DNA of 32,519 bases from Alphaproteobacteria bacterium UBA6187 (lineage in GTDB: Bacteria; Pseudomonadota; Alphaproteobacteria; Rickettsiales; UBA6187), in the NCBI GenBank assembly GCA_002422795.1, contig DITJ01000008.1:1-32519 (forward strand). The letters run 5' to 3'. Shown here piece by piece: positions 1-8,266 of the stretch. Both the position numbers and the translations under genes were made by a program. The stretch's first letter is position 1; each line of letters opens with the position of its first letter. Below the pieces are notes generated by a model. It was given only the letters and a program-made list of their open reading frames with translations. It was not told where the DNA came from and ran no database searches.

Positions 1-154
1 GGCCAAAATCCTCAACATCACTCCAACCCTCAGCACCACATATCACCGCACATAATGTTAAAAACAACAGTTCATCAACAGGATACGTCTTGTAACTCTC
101 ATGGCGTGGGTCTTTTAAATTGTCAAAATAATCCAGAAATCCAAGATCTTTCAT
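1..154 (-). pseudogene. ISAs1-family transposase, N-terminal part, cut by the window edge
   Basis: Read on the minus strand from the ATG at 154, the frame stays open to the window edge. It encodes the N-terminal DDE_Tnp_1-associated region of ISAs1/H-repeat transposases: DPRHESYKTYPVDELL, then LTLCAVICGAEGWSDVEDFG. Only about 51 residues are visible, so the rest may be intact outside the window; I label it pseudogene only because it is partial here. The last ~80 bases are nearly identical (about three differences) to the plus-strand fragment at 3275-3357, so two copies of one IS lie in inverted orientation about 3.1 kb apart. Confidence 0.75.
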
Positions 155-507
155 CTTATACCTACTTGGTTTAAGTTTAAAATCTCAGCTATATAGATTT
201 ATTACCACTTTGTAAAAAATTTAGGGGGGGCTTCCCACTTCTAACTTTATGGATATATACTCATTCTGATTCTAATCGGCAGTTTGAATCAGAATGAGTA
301 TACAACATAAAATTTAATAGTAAGCATAATGACTTCTTACAAATAGAATTATAAATTTTTATTAAATTATCAATATATTGCATATAATTCTAAAATAATA
401 ACAACAAATAGTAAAATAATGCTTGCTACTTGACTTTTGCTGTATCAATAATTGCAATAGTTTGCTAAAACTGCAACTAATCTACAGCTTCCCTGATAAA
501 AGTAACG
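155..507. other. intergenic region upstream of the histidine kinase, AT-rich
   Basis: No coding sequence is visible. It holds a G7 run at 224-230, the perfect inverted repeat at 256-302 listed separately, and a strongly AT-rich stretch at 300-430. The IS end belonging to the ISAs1 copy should lie in the first part, but I could not identify a matching terminal repeat because the other end is outside the window. Confidence 0.6.
256..302. repeat. 17-bp perfect inverted repeat with 13-nt spacer
   Basis: TATACTCATTCTGATTC at 256-272 is followed by its exact reverse complement at 286-302. No T-tract follows on either side, so it is not an obvious intrinsic terminator. It could be an operator, a transcript hairpin or a small palindromic mobile remnant next to the ISAs1 copy. 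Confidence 0.7.
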
Positions 508-2244
508 ATGTATAAAATTAAAATAGCTTTTGTAAATATAAGTATAGTTATATGCCTCACCGCTATAGCTATATTTTCTTCTATTATATTCATACATAGT
601 AAAGATGGGTATATCAAAAGCATTGAATTTTATAATAAAAACCTGCGCCGCCTTGTGCGCGTTGTATCGGGCAGCACTGAACTCAGTTTCCTTGCAATAG
701 ACCAGACCTTGCGCCGCGCAAGCGAAAGGCAGTATCTAAACCTTTTATTTGGCGGTAACCTGAATGATGATATAGGCAAGAACCTTGCCGCATGGACTAA
801 TGATGCTCCGCATATTGATGCAATGCTATTTACTGATGAAAATGCGGTTATAAAAATGGCATACCGTAAAAGTGAAAATAATTTTGACCTTAAAATTGAT
901 AAATTGTTCCCCTCAATAGAACATTTTACATATCATAAACAGAACCCAAAAGAGGAGCTGCTTATAAGTATCATGAAAAAACCGGAGCAATCATTAAATA
1001 ACCGCATCCTTATTAGCAGAAGGATTGAAAATATTAATGGTGAATTTAGCGGGTTAGTTTTTGCTGTTATGGATAATAACTACTTATCCAATCTTTTAAA
1101 TTCAATTGACACAGGTAATGAAACTGAAATTTATATACTGCTTAATGATGATGATTTCCTAGCAGAAAACGTTGCAGAAAATGCAACAAAATTACCGCTT
1201 ATTAAGGCTATGATGAGCGAGGCAAGCTTCAAAAAAGCCGATGACGGTGAAATAGTTGTTGCTGACCGCAGAATAAACGATTCAATAAATATGTTTGCAT
1301 TCCAGAAAATATCAGGCTTACCTATTACAGTTGCAATGATAGCCAAGGAAAATGATATTTTTGCTAACTGGCATGAGGCCAGGAATTATTATTTTGGGCT
1401 TATAATAGTATTTGCGGCATTTGCTGTAATGATAATAGCATTTTCAATTACAATCGCTAAAAAAGCCATCCAGGCAAGAATCTCAGAAAAGAAGGTATTA
1501 TTTGCCCATCAGGCAAAATCAGATTTCCTTGCCAAAATGAGCCATGAGTTAAGAACACCACTCAATGCAGTTATAGGATTTTCAGAAATGTTATCATCTG
1601 GTTATTTTGGCACTGTAAACCAGATGCAGGTAGAAAGGCTTAATGATATTAATATGTGCGGCAACCATCTTCTGGATTTGATAAATGACGTACTTGAATT
1701 TTCCAAAGGAGAAGCCGGGAAGCTACATCTTAACGAAGAAGATACTGATTTACTAAGCATAACCAGGCATGCAATATTATTAATTGAGCAAAAAGCCAAA
1801 AAGAAAGGTGTTGAGATTATTAATACCATATCGCTTGAAACACCTGTTTTATATGCCGACCCACAAAAGCTTAAACAAATAGTCTACAACCTGATAGCTA
1901 ATGGTATAAAACTTACCAAATCGGGCGGAAAAGTAATCATATCCACGCATTTTGATACAAATAAAGATTTTGTGATTACAGTAAGTGATACAGGCATAGG
2001 AATTGCCCCGGAAGATATTAAAAAAGCCATGCAAGCATTTGAACAGCTGCACAAGGATAAAAACAATGAAGGAACAGGCCTTGGGCTTCCTTTATGCAAA
2101 ATACTCACAGAACTGCATGGTGGAAGTTTCCGGCTGGAAAGCAAGGTGAATATCGGCACTAAGGCAATTGTGACACTACCGGCATCAAGAATAAAAAGAA
2201 AACGCTACACACGTTCTATGGAATTATTAAGCAGTATGTCATAA
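508..2244 (+). CDS. membrane-bound sensor histidine kinase (orphan)
   Basis: This 578-aa protein is predicted to autophosphorylate on His in response to an unknown extracytoplasmic signal and pass phosphate to a response regulator. An N-terminal membrane helix (residues ~5-30) and a second one (~293-316) enclose a periplasmic sensor domain of about 260 residues. The HisKA H-box SHELRTPLN places the phospho-acceptor at His346. The HATPase_c domain follows: N-box NLIANGIKLT (about 461-470, with Asn465 present), G1 box DTGIGIA and G2 box GTGLGLPLCK. The architecture resembles PleC/DivJ-like kinases of alphaproteobacteria. No receiver domain or response-regulator gene is adjacent, so the partner is encoded elsewhere. 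The HisKA and ATPase assignment is secure; the signal and partner are unknown. Confidence 0.93.
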   Translation: MYKIKIAFVNISIVICLTAIAIFSSIIFIHSKDGYIKSIEFYNKNLRRLVRVVSGSTELSFLAIDQTLRRASERQYLNLLFGGNLNDDIGKNLAAWTNDAPHIDAMLFTDENAVIKMAYRKSENNFDLKIDKLFPSIEHFTYHKQNPKEELLISIMKKPEQSLNNRILISRRIENINGEFSGLVFAVMDNNYLSNLLNSIDTGNETEIYILLNDDDFLAENVAENATKLPLIKAMMSEASFKKADDGEIVVADRRINDSINMFAFQKISGLPITVAMIAKENDIFANWHEARNYYFGLIIVFAAFAVMIIAFSITIAKKAIQARISEKKVLFAHQAKSDFLAKMSHELRTPLNAVIGFSEMLSSGYFGTVNQMQVERLNDINMCGNHLLDLINDVLEFSKGEAGKLHLNEEDTDLLSITRHAILLIEQKAKKKGVEIINTISLETPVLYADPQKLKQIVYNLIANGIKLTKSGGKVIISTHFDTNKDFVITVSDTGIGIAPEDIKKAMQAFEQLHKDKNNEGTGLGLPLCKILTELHGGSFRLESKVNIGTKAIVTLPASRIKRKRYTRSMELLSSMS

Positions 2245-2483
2245 TTTAAGGTAAGGCATCTTGTTACTGTATTTCCTATTAACGCGGCCGATTCCCATTT
2301 CTCATATATCTTGCAAAATTCATCTATAAAATAAAACAAAAATAATATATCATATTTCATGGCTAAGCTACCTGCTTTATGTGTTAAAGATTGCACAGTT
2401 AGCTTAGCTATTTCAGTTGCTTATTGCAAGGTCCTGTCCAAAACTTGGGTTAAATAAGTTTAAAAATATATGGGAGGATTGTG

Positions 2484-3062
2484 ATGGTAAAATTACTTTT
2501 TCTGGCAGGCAGTGCAAGAAAAGATTCTTATAACAAGAAGCTTGTAAAAGAGGCTGTGGTAATAGCCAGGGAACTTGGGGCTGATGTAACCCATATTGAT
2601 TTAAAAGATTTCCCCATGCCAATATATGATGGTGATTTAGAGGCAGAAACCGGCCTTCCTGAAAATGCCAAGAAATTAAAACAACTTTTTATTGAGCATG
2701 CCGGATTTTTTATTGCCTCACCTGAGTATAACAGTTCTATTTCGCCACTTCTCAAAAATTCCCTTGATTGGATTTCTCGCAAACATGAAAAAGATGAAGC
2801 CGACCTCGTGGCCTTCAAAGGCAAAGTTGCCGGGTTATGTGCGACATCTCCAGGGGGGGGCGGGGGCTTGCGCGGCCTTGTGCCACTGCGTATGATGCTT
2901 GGGAATATTGGTGTTATAGTCACCCCAAGCCAGCTTAGCATCCCGTTTGCAGATAAGGCTTTTGGTGAAAATGGGCAGCTCGTGGATGAAAAACAGAAAA
3001 ATATCTTTAAAAATGTTGTGAAGCAGTTTGTTGAGATGAGTAATGTTGTTGCAAGGATGTAA
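2484..3062 (+). CDS. NAD(P)H-dependent FMN reductase-family flavoprotein
   Basis: This cytoplasmic flavodoxin-fold oxidoreductase of about 192 aa belongs to the FMN_red family (SsuE/ArsH/YieF-like); such enzymes reduce FMN or quinones with NAD(P)H. The flavin-phosphate loop GSARKDSYNKKL is at the N terminus. The family signature SPEYNSSISPLLKNSLDW is in the middle, followed by a glycine-rich loop SPGGGGGLRGL. I chose ATG 2484 over GTG 2481 because GGGAGG at 2472-2477 then sits six bases upstream. The glycine loop is encoded by a G8 run (2853-2860) plus C and G5, unusual in AT-rich DNA and prone to slippage. The gene stands alone after the kinase; the true substrate cannot be told from sequence. 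Confidence 0.88.
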   Translation: MVKLLFLAGSARKDSYNKKLVKEAVVIARELGADVTHIDLKDFPMPIYDGDLEAETGLPENAKKLKQLFIEHAGFFIASPEYNSSISPLLKNSLDWISRKHEKDEADLVAFKGKVAGLCATSPGGGGGLRGLVPLRMMLGNIGVIVTPSQLSIPFADKAFGENGQLVDEKQKNIFKNVVKQFVEMSNVVARM

Positions 3063-3133
3063 TGAGTTTTTCAATAAATTATTTAATGAAGAGAAGTCTG
3101 CAAATCTATAAATTTTCACGATATACGGCATTG

Positions 3134-3274
3134 TCATATATAGATAGATGAGGTAATTTCTGGATATCTCCACATAGCCACAGCCTGCCTAAGCATGATG
3201 GGACATTTAGAATAACGTTTAGTTCTACGATTCAGACGTGCCAGCATATCTCTGAGACTTGAATTTTTTGCCTC
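3134..3274 (-). pseudogene. IS1-like transposase C-terminal remnant
   Basis: On the minus strand an open frame ending at the stop at 3136-3134 encodes GEAKNSSLRDMLARLNRRT followed by KRYSKCPIMLRQAVAMW. This resembles the C-terminal end of IS1-type transposases (SxxRxxLARLxRRTKxYSK pattern). Its upstream part is replaced by the ISAs1-type fragment that begins near 3275 in the opposite orientation, so it was broken by that insertion or by recombination. The IS1 call rests on remembered family pattern only. Confidence 0.5.
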
Positions 3275-3590
3275 TCCTGTTGATGAACCGTTGTTTTTAA
3301 CATTATGTGCGGTGATATGTGGTGCTGAAGGCTGGAGTGATGTTGAGGATTTTGGCCACGCGAAGCAGAGTTTTTTTAGGGAATACCTACCTTTCTTGCA
3401 TGGGATTCCGAGCGATGATACATTTCGCCATTTTTTCCGCGTTATTGATTCTGATTGTTTTAGTGAGAGTTTTATAAATTGGGTTCGTGGCCTTGAAATG
3501 CCTTTAAATAACAGTGTTATAGTAATAGATGGGAATACCTCAAGGCGCAGCCATGACGGCGATAACGCGCAATACCAATTATCATCTTAA
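3275..3590 (+). pseudogene. ISAs1-family transposase fragment, both ends missing
   Basis: Homology to the minus-strand copy at the window start begins near 3275, without the first ~28 residues. The frame reads DELLF-equivalent residues, GAEGWSDVEDFG and later FHRF-like DDTFRHFFRVID, then VIVIDGNTSRRSHDGDN, the first catalytic-Asp region (IDGK-like) of ISAs1 transposases. Similarity stops about 3575 and the frame ends at 3590. The remaining two thirds of the transposase, with the other DDE residues, are absent. It abuts the 3' end of the minus-strand GDPD gene with a few bases of overlap. Confidence 0.75.
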
Positions 3591-5840
3591 TGTCTCTTTA
3601 TTCGGATTATAAATCCCAGAAACACCATGTCTTTTTTCCATTTCTTTAACCTGCTGCTCCAAAACTCCCTTGAAATTTGTTCCGATTGCCATTTCAGCAC
3701 CAGATTGCAATGATGATGAATTGTCAATAGCAGTTGATTTCTTTGATGCTTCTACTGAAGTGTATGAACCTGTTTTTTCAATTAGTAACCCAGCATTTTC
3801 AAGATTCATGCCTTTTGAAAAAGCAGCTTCTTTTTCCTCCTCATGAATGTCACTGTAGTATTTAGGCTTCGCGCTTGATGCAACAGCAACTGCCGCAGAT
3901 TTTTTAGCACCGAACATGTTTTGCATAGGAGTTCCCATATCCGGCATAGGAGTTCCCATACCCCTAGGTGGCTTAACAGTACAAATTCCCAATGTTATGC
4001 TATCTGGACTTAATGATTCCGCACGCTTTCTTTCTAGCGGTATCAATGTATCATGCTGGATATTGCTGTATCTTTCCGCTTCGACCGCTAGTTCTATTTC
4101 ACTCAGAGGAGCAATTTCTTCGCGTATTACCTCAAAGCCTTTACATTGATATGTTTCTTTAAATTGAGATATGTTACGACTGATATTACCAAAAATCTCC
4201 GGCTCATCTACTTTAATTAAAACAGGTATCCCGAGCCTATCTGCAATATCATGAACGCGCCACATTGCAGCTTCTGGGGTGATTCTAGATCCTTCTTGTT
4301 CAGTTGCTTTCCAATTTGATGCTGTTAGCCCGATAATAAATTTTGATTCATGAGACGCATGGCGTCTAAGATTATAAGAACTTGAAATAGTGTCAGCAAG
4401 GCGGTCATCGATATCAGCAAAGCTAATATCAATACCTTCATATTTATTTACTACTATTGCTTCATAAATTGTTTGTTGTATACGGTTGCAGGTTCCAACT
4501 GTCTCTGGTTTGAGTCCAAAATCACCTGTGTCCGTCAATGCTTCTGTGCCGTAGGCTTCAGCAGTACTAATCATTAAATTTGTTTTTGCTTTTTGTAGCA
4601 TTGCTGGAAATTCTTCAATATCTCCAGGACTTACTTGATTTAAGGTTTTATCTATTCTTGTTTCTATGCCAGACCATTTTTTATCTGGCTTTATATGTCT
4701 TTTGTCATCAATATAATTAATGAAATTAAGAAACATACTTGGATTTTCTCTACTGAGGCTAAGGCCGGGAATTTCTTCGCGGTCATTATATGCACCAATA
4801 TCCTCGCAGAGAAATATAGCATTACTTTTAATATAATGCTCCATTAGCTCTTTTTTTACAGCAATTTCGAATGCTTCTTTACTTTCATGGCCACCATGCA
4901 ATAACGCATTGACGATAGCAATTTCTCCAATATTTCTGGTTCCAAGAAAGACTAGTGATTCGGGGGGGACTAATCCTATATTTAGGGGATCTTTTTTATA
5001 AAACTCTCTAATAGCATTTAATGATGAAATACCACTTCTTTCGCCTTTTAATTCAATATTTAGCTTTAAAGGAGTTGTTCGCTCAAGGTTCGCTTCTTTT
5101 GCCAGCTCTAGTAATTGAGTCAATGTAGGAATTTGATATCTATCTTGGTTTTGTTGAAGTTTATATGAAATTGTTGGCTCGCCCCTCTCCTTTTCCCCAT
5201 CCTCATGAGCCACAAGAGAAAAGTGCGCTTGGAGGATAGCAGCACTAAAGTCATCAATCTTGGAATTATTTTCTAAAGATGCTAGCTCACCAATAGAATT
5301 ATTATGCTGAGTTTTTCGATCTTTTATATAATCTTTAAACACAGTCTCAGGAATGATTTTTGAAAGATCAAGATCTTTACCACTTTTCTTTTCACGACCA
5401 CGTTTCCTATTAATGTATTTTAGGATAAACTCTTTATCGGTTCCTTCGGGAACACTAGCCTGATCCCCCACAATAACTTGATTGCATTTGCCTATAAATT
5501 CTTCTTTTTTACTTCGTATATCCTCAATTTCTCTATCATTAGATTTATACTTGGCTTCTTCTTCTAACATGGTTTTCTGTGATGTGGTATAAATTGATAA
5601 AGTGCCACCATGAATCACCATTGCTGCGCCATCTTTAGAGGTGTTGATATCACATTCAAGAGCATCAGCTCCTAATCGTATAGCTTCTTTAAATGCTTCA
5701 ATTGAATTTTCTGGATAAAACATAACACGCGTGTCATCACTGGTCTGCAATAACTCGGCTCGGTTCTTATCGCGCACTCCCATTCCTCTGTGCGCGGTAA
5801 TTATTACCTCTCCATGATCTGCTTCAGGAATTCCTTTCAC
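3582..5840 (-). CDS. large GDPD-fold protein, candidate secreted effector
   Basis: This 752-aa protein has a recognisable glycerophosphodiester phosphodiesterase core. His17-Arg18 (AHRGMG), Glu44-Asn45 (YPENS), Glu62 and Asp64 (GADALECDINTSKDG) and His77 match the GDPD metal and catalytic set; the usual Asp after the second His is Gly. After an insert of ~150 charged residues (about 85-235) the fold resumes with IPTLTQLLELA and the metal-ligand motif LNIELKGE (Glu263). About 480 further residues have no family I recognise, including a 7-residue tandem repeat (MGTPMPD, MGTPMQN). Ordinary GDPDs are 250-350 aa. No signal peptide or membrane segment is visible. The start is GTG, preceded by GAGAG. 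The C terminus ends at the IS remnant and may be altered. Effector status is inference from size and tail. Confidence 0.7.
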   Translation of the reverse strand: MKGIPEADHGEVIITAHRGMGVRDKNRAELLQTSDDTRVMFYPENSIEAFKEAIRLGADALECDINTSKDGAAMVIHGGTLSIYTTSQKTMLEEEAKYKSNDREIEDIRSKKEEFIGKCNQVIVGDQASVPEGTDKEFILKYINRKRGREKKSGKDLDLSKIIPETVFKDYIKDRKTQHNNSIGELASLENNSKIDDFSAAILQAHFSLVAHEDGEKERGEPTISYKLQQNQDRYQIPTLTQLLELAKEANLERTTPLKLNIELKGERSGISSLNAIREFYKKDPLNIGLVPPESLVFLGTRNIGEIAIVNALLHGGHESKEAFEIAVKKELMEHYIKSNAIFLCEDIGAYNDREEIPGLSLSRENPSMFLNFINYIDDKRHIKPDKKWSGIETRIDKTLNQVSPGDIEEFPAMLQKAKTNLMISTAEAYGTEALTDTGDFGLKPETVGTCNRIQQTIYEAIVVNKYEGIDISFADIDDRLADTISSSYNLRRHASHESKFIIGLTASNWKATEQEGSRITPEAAMWRVHDIADRLGIPVLIKVDEPEIFGNISRNISQFKETYQCKGFEVIREEIAPLSEIELAVEAERYSNIQHDTLIPLERKRAESLSPDSITLGICTVKPPRGMGTPMPDMGTPMQNMFGAKKSAAVAVASSAKPKYYSDIHEEEKEAAFSKGMNLENAGLLIEKTGSYTSVEASKKSTAIDNSSSLQSGAEMAIGTNFKGVLEQQVKEMEKRHGVSGIYNPNKETLR
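3923..3960. repeat. 21-bp tandem repeat inside the GDPD-fold gene
   Basis: The unit beginning GCATAGGAGTTCCCATA occurs at 3923 and again at 3944, a period of 21 bp (7 codons). On the coding strand it yields MGTPMPD then MGTPMQN, so the length could vary between strains without a frameshift. Confidence 0.8.
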
Positions 5841-6167
5841 TTTTACGCTCTCTCATATATATTAACTGATATAGGTGACATTACTTATGCACTAAATGCC
5901 AGCTAATTGATACATAATAATAAGTTAAGAAGTTAAGAAATTAATAATTTGTTGAGTTTGAAAGTTATTTGTATTATATTCCGATAATAATAAATCCAGT
6001 TATGTTGATTTATCCAGGTTTTTCTATAAATAATGCTTTGGAATGAACAACTTGCTATAATTAGTAGTAGAAACAAGAATGGAAAGTTTCTAAGTTTAAA
6101 ACTTTCCATTAAACTTTAGCAGTTACAATCGTTATAATAAAAGCCATTAATAATTTTCAAGGTATTT
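5841..6167. promoter_or_regulatory. divergent AT-rich intergenic region
   Basis: This gap separates the minus-strand GDPD-fold gene from the plus-strand 228-aa gene and must hold both promoters. I see no consensus -35/-10 pair that I would assign with confidence. A perfect 11-bp inverted repeat (ATGGAAAGTTT at 6079-6089, its complement at 6099-6109, 9-nt spacer) lies about 60 bp before the start at 6168. It could be an operator or a leader hairpin controlling that gene. Confidence 0.5.
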
Positions 6168-6854
6168 ATGCAAGGAAAACCATCTCAAAGCGACTCTACC
6201 TTTGTTGTAAAAGCGTTGCGTGCACGTCCCGCTACGGAAGGAGAGCAAGGAGAGTTGCTAGGGTACGAGTTTTATATGCGACATGTTGTAGGTGAAAAAA
6301 AGTTTGATGAACTACTGCATACATCCATTCCCACAGACGAGCCATTAAATCGCGCTCTCCATGAAGCATGTGCGCGTGAGATATTTAATGCAAGGCAGGA
6401 AGAACTTGGTAATTCTGGTTGTCACGTTAGGGGCGTTCTTGGTGGGCGGGTAGTTTTAGAACCTAACAAGTCTGCAAAGAGAATGTTTGCACAGGAATCA
6501 ATTTCTGATCATGTAGAAGGCCAATCTAAAAGTGGTGGATATGCCACCTCTCAAGATAAAAACAGAGATTCTGATGATGACTGCATGGGGTCAAATAGGG
6601 ATGATTTTTATGAAACTCCAAGAGCGAAACTCTCACCTGCCAGACTAGACCAAGGAGAAGAGCCATCCCAATCCTCATATGCCAGCGATCTTAAAGACAC
6701 GAATGCATCAGGTGTATATGCAAGTAAACTGCAAGGAGCAGGCTTGCCCTCACATATAAATCTCACTAAAAAACCAGGTGAGTCCCATACTGATAAATTA
6801 GGCCTGAAGACTTCGGCTATTGGCGAGGGAGAGCAGATAAGTGGGCGTTATTAA
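6168..6854 (+). CDS. unknown 228-aa disordered protein with repeated Tyr motifs
   Basis: I recognise no family. There is no signal peptide or membrane helix. Residues 1-100 look compact (FYMRHVVGEKKFDELL, ALHEACAREIFNARQEEL). Residues 110-228 are rich in Ser, Asp, Lys and Gly and probably disordered. The tail has four similar tyrosine sites: GGYATSQDK (Y125), DFYETPRAK (Y148), SSYASDLKD (Y171) and GVYASKLQG (Y184), the first three 23 residues apart. Such sites loosely resemble tyrosine-phosphorylation motifs of translocated effectors, but the EPIYA core is not present. AAGG at 6159-6162 supports ATG 6168. The 3' end overlaps the convergent outer-membrane-factor gene by 57 bp. It is divergent from the GDPD-fold gene, perhaps a functional pair. 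Confidence 0.6.
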   Translation: MQGKPSQSDSTFVVKALRARPATEGEQGELLGYEFYMRHVVGEKKFDELLHTSIPTDEPLNRALHEACAREIFNARQEELGNSGCHVRGVLGGRVVLEPNKSAKRMFAQESISDHVEGQSKSGGYATSQDKNRDSDDDCMGSNRDDFYETPRAKLSPARLDQGEEPSQSSYASDLKDTNASGVYASKLQGAGLPSHINLTKKPGESHTDKLGLKTSAIGEGEQISGRY

Positions 6855-8261
6855 CAGGCCAAGTTGGTAGGGTGTTCCGTTACGTAACACACCGCCATTA
6901 ACAGATGGAATCCATCCAAGTGCTTTATTTAATTGTATGATAGCGGTGAACTCATCGAAGTTTCCCTGCACCATATTATCTTCTGCCTGCAACAATGTAC
7001 GCTGAGAATCAAGCAGGTTCAGGAAGTCTATACTGCCGGAATCGAACCGTTCTTTTGCAATTTTATAGGCTCTATTAGCTTCAATTCTAGCGCTGGTATA
7101 TGTTTTATTTTGCAGGCGTGCAGCTTTAAGCGAGGCAAGTGCATTTTCAGTTTCCTGGAATGAAACAAGTATAATCTTCTGGTATTGTGCAACCAGTTCT
7201 TTCTGCCGCGCGGCAGTCTTTTCCAGATTTCCAGTTAGCCTGCCACCGGAGAATATCGGCGCAAGTATTGATGAACCTACCCCAAGCGCAGTTGTTGCTG
7301 GACTGCTTAAACTGCTGGCAACAGTTCCGGCATCCACCCCAAGGTTTAACGAAGGGTAAAACGCTGCCCGGGCTGCTCCTATATCAGCATTATTGGCCAT
7401 AAGTTCTGCCTCAGCACTGCGTATATCCGGCCTGTTTACAAGCAATGATGATGGCGGCGTAAGAGTTGGTGATGGCAGTTTAGGTAATTTATTATTGCCG
7501 TGTTTTACAACAAATTGCTGCGGCGATGCCCCATTTAATATAGCAAGTGCATTGCGGCTGGCGGAATATTGGCGCTCCAGCGAAGTGATGGTTGCACGGA
7601 AGCCATAAATGGAAGTTTTCTGCTGCGCTACTTCCAGCGAAGAGTTGCTGCCCTCAGCAAATCTTGCTTCGATAATTTTCAGGATTGCCTGCGCGTTTTC
7701 CAGGGCTTTTTTAGCAACCTCGATGCGTTTTTGTAAGGTAATTAACTGGGCGTAATTAATGATTACATCCGATACGATACTTATGGTTACAGCATCATGG
7801 TCAAAGCGGCTGCCCTCAGCGCGGAAAGCTGCGGAGTTTGCTGCTGATTGGTTGCGGCGCCATAAATCCAGTTCATAATTAACAGCAATTCCACCACTTA
7901 AAGATGATGATTGGCTGTAATTACCAGCAGCGGATTTATCAAAAGAACGGGAAGCGCCAAAGGAAGCATCTACCGATGGCACAAGATCAGCGCCTGCGAT
8001 TTTCGCTTCTGCGCGCGCTTGCGCTGTGCGTTGCAATGCGCTTTCAATATCAAGGTTTTGGCTTAGCGAGGTTGTGATAAGCGATTGCAATTCTTTATCT
8101 TCTATTTGCTGCCAAAATGGCGCAGAAATTTGATCTTGCCCTATTCCTACTGTATTTTCATCACTCCATTTATCAGGCGCTGCTGTAGCGGGTCGGAGAT
8201 ATTCGGGGGTTAGGTTGCAAGAGGCGAGGGCGATGGTGGATGTTAACAATAATTTTTTCAT
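6798..8261 (-). CDS. TolC-like outer membrane factor lipoprotein (NodT type)
   Basis: This 487-aa efflux-channel subunit should form the outer-membrane exit duct for the MacAB pump encoded upstream. The N terminus MKKLLLTSTIALASC ends in a lipobox (LASC, Cys15), so it is probably lipidated as in NodT/OprM-type factors. Two OEP repeats are visible, with ALQRTAQARAEAKIAGADLVP early and NRAYKIAKERFDSGSIDFLNLLDSQRTL late; RPDIRSAEAELMANNADIGAARAAFYPSLNL is the classic mid-protein signature. It starts 5 bp after the macB stop, the last gene of a three-gene operon. The C-terminal ~25 residues overlap the opposite gene at 6168-6854. Confidence 0.92.
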   Translation of the reverse strand: MKKLLLTSTIALASCNLTPEYLRPATAAPDKWSDENTVGIGQDQISAPFWQQIEDKELQSLITTSLSQNLDIESALQRTAQARAEAKIAGADLVPSVDASFGASRSFDKSAAGNYSQSSSLSGGIAVNYELDLWRRNQSAANSAAFRAEGSRFDHDAVTISIVSDVIINYAQLITLQKRIEVAKKALENAQAILKIIEARFAEGSNSSLEVAQQKTSIYGFRATITSLERQYSASRNALAILNGASPQQFVVKHGNNKLPKLPSPTLTPPSSLLVNRPDIRSAEAELMANNADIGAARAAFYPSLNLGVDAGTVASSLSSPATTALGVGSSILAPIFSGGRLTGNLEKTAARQKELVAQYQKIILVSFQETENALASLKAARLQNKTYTSARIEANRAYKIAKERFDSGSIDFLNLLDSQRTLLQAEDNMVQGNFDEFTAIIQLNKALGWIPSVNGGVLRNGTPYQLGLLITPTYLLSLANSRSLQA

Positions 8262-8266
8262 TTCAT

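Noticed and set aside
2528..2941. 137-aa minus-strand frame opposite the FMN reductase
   Set aside because: It is a shadow of a well-supported gene and has no family features.
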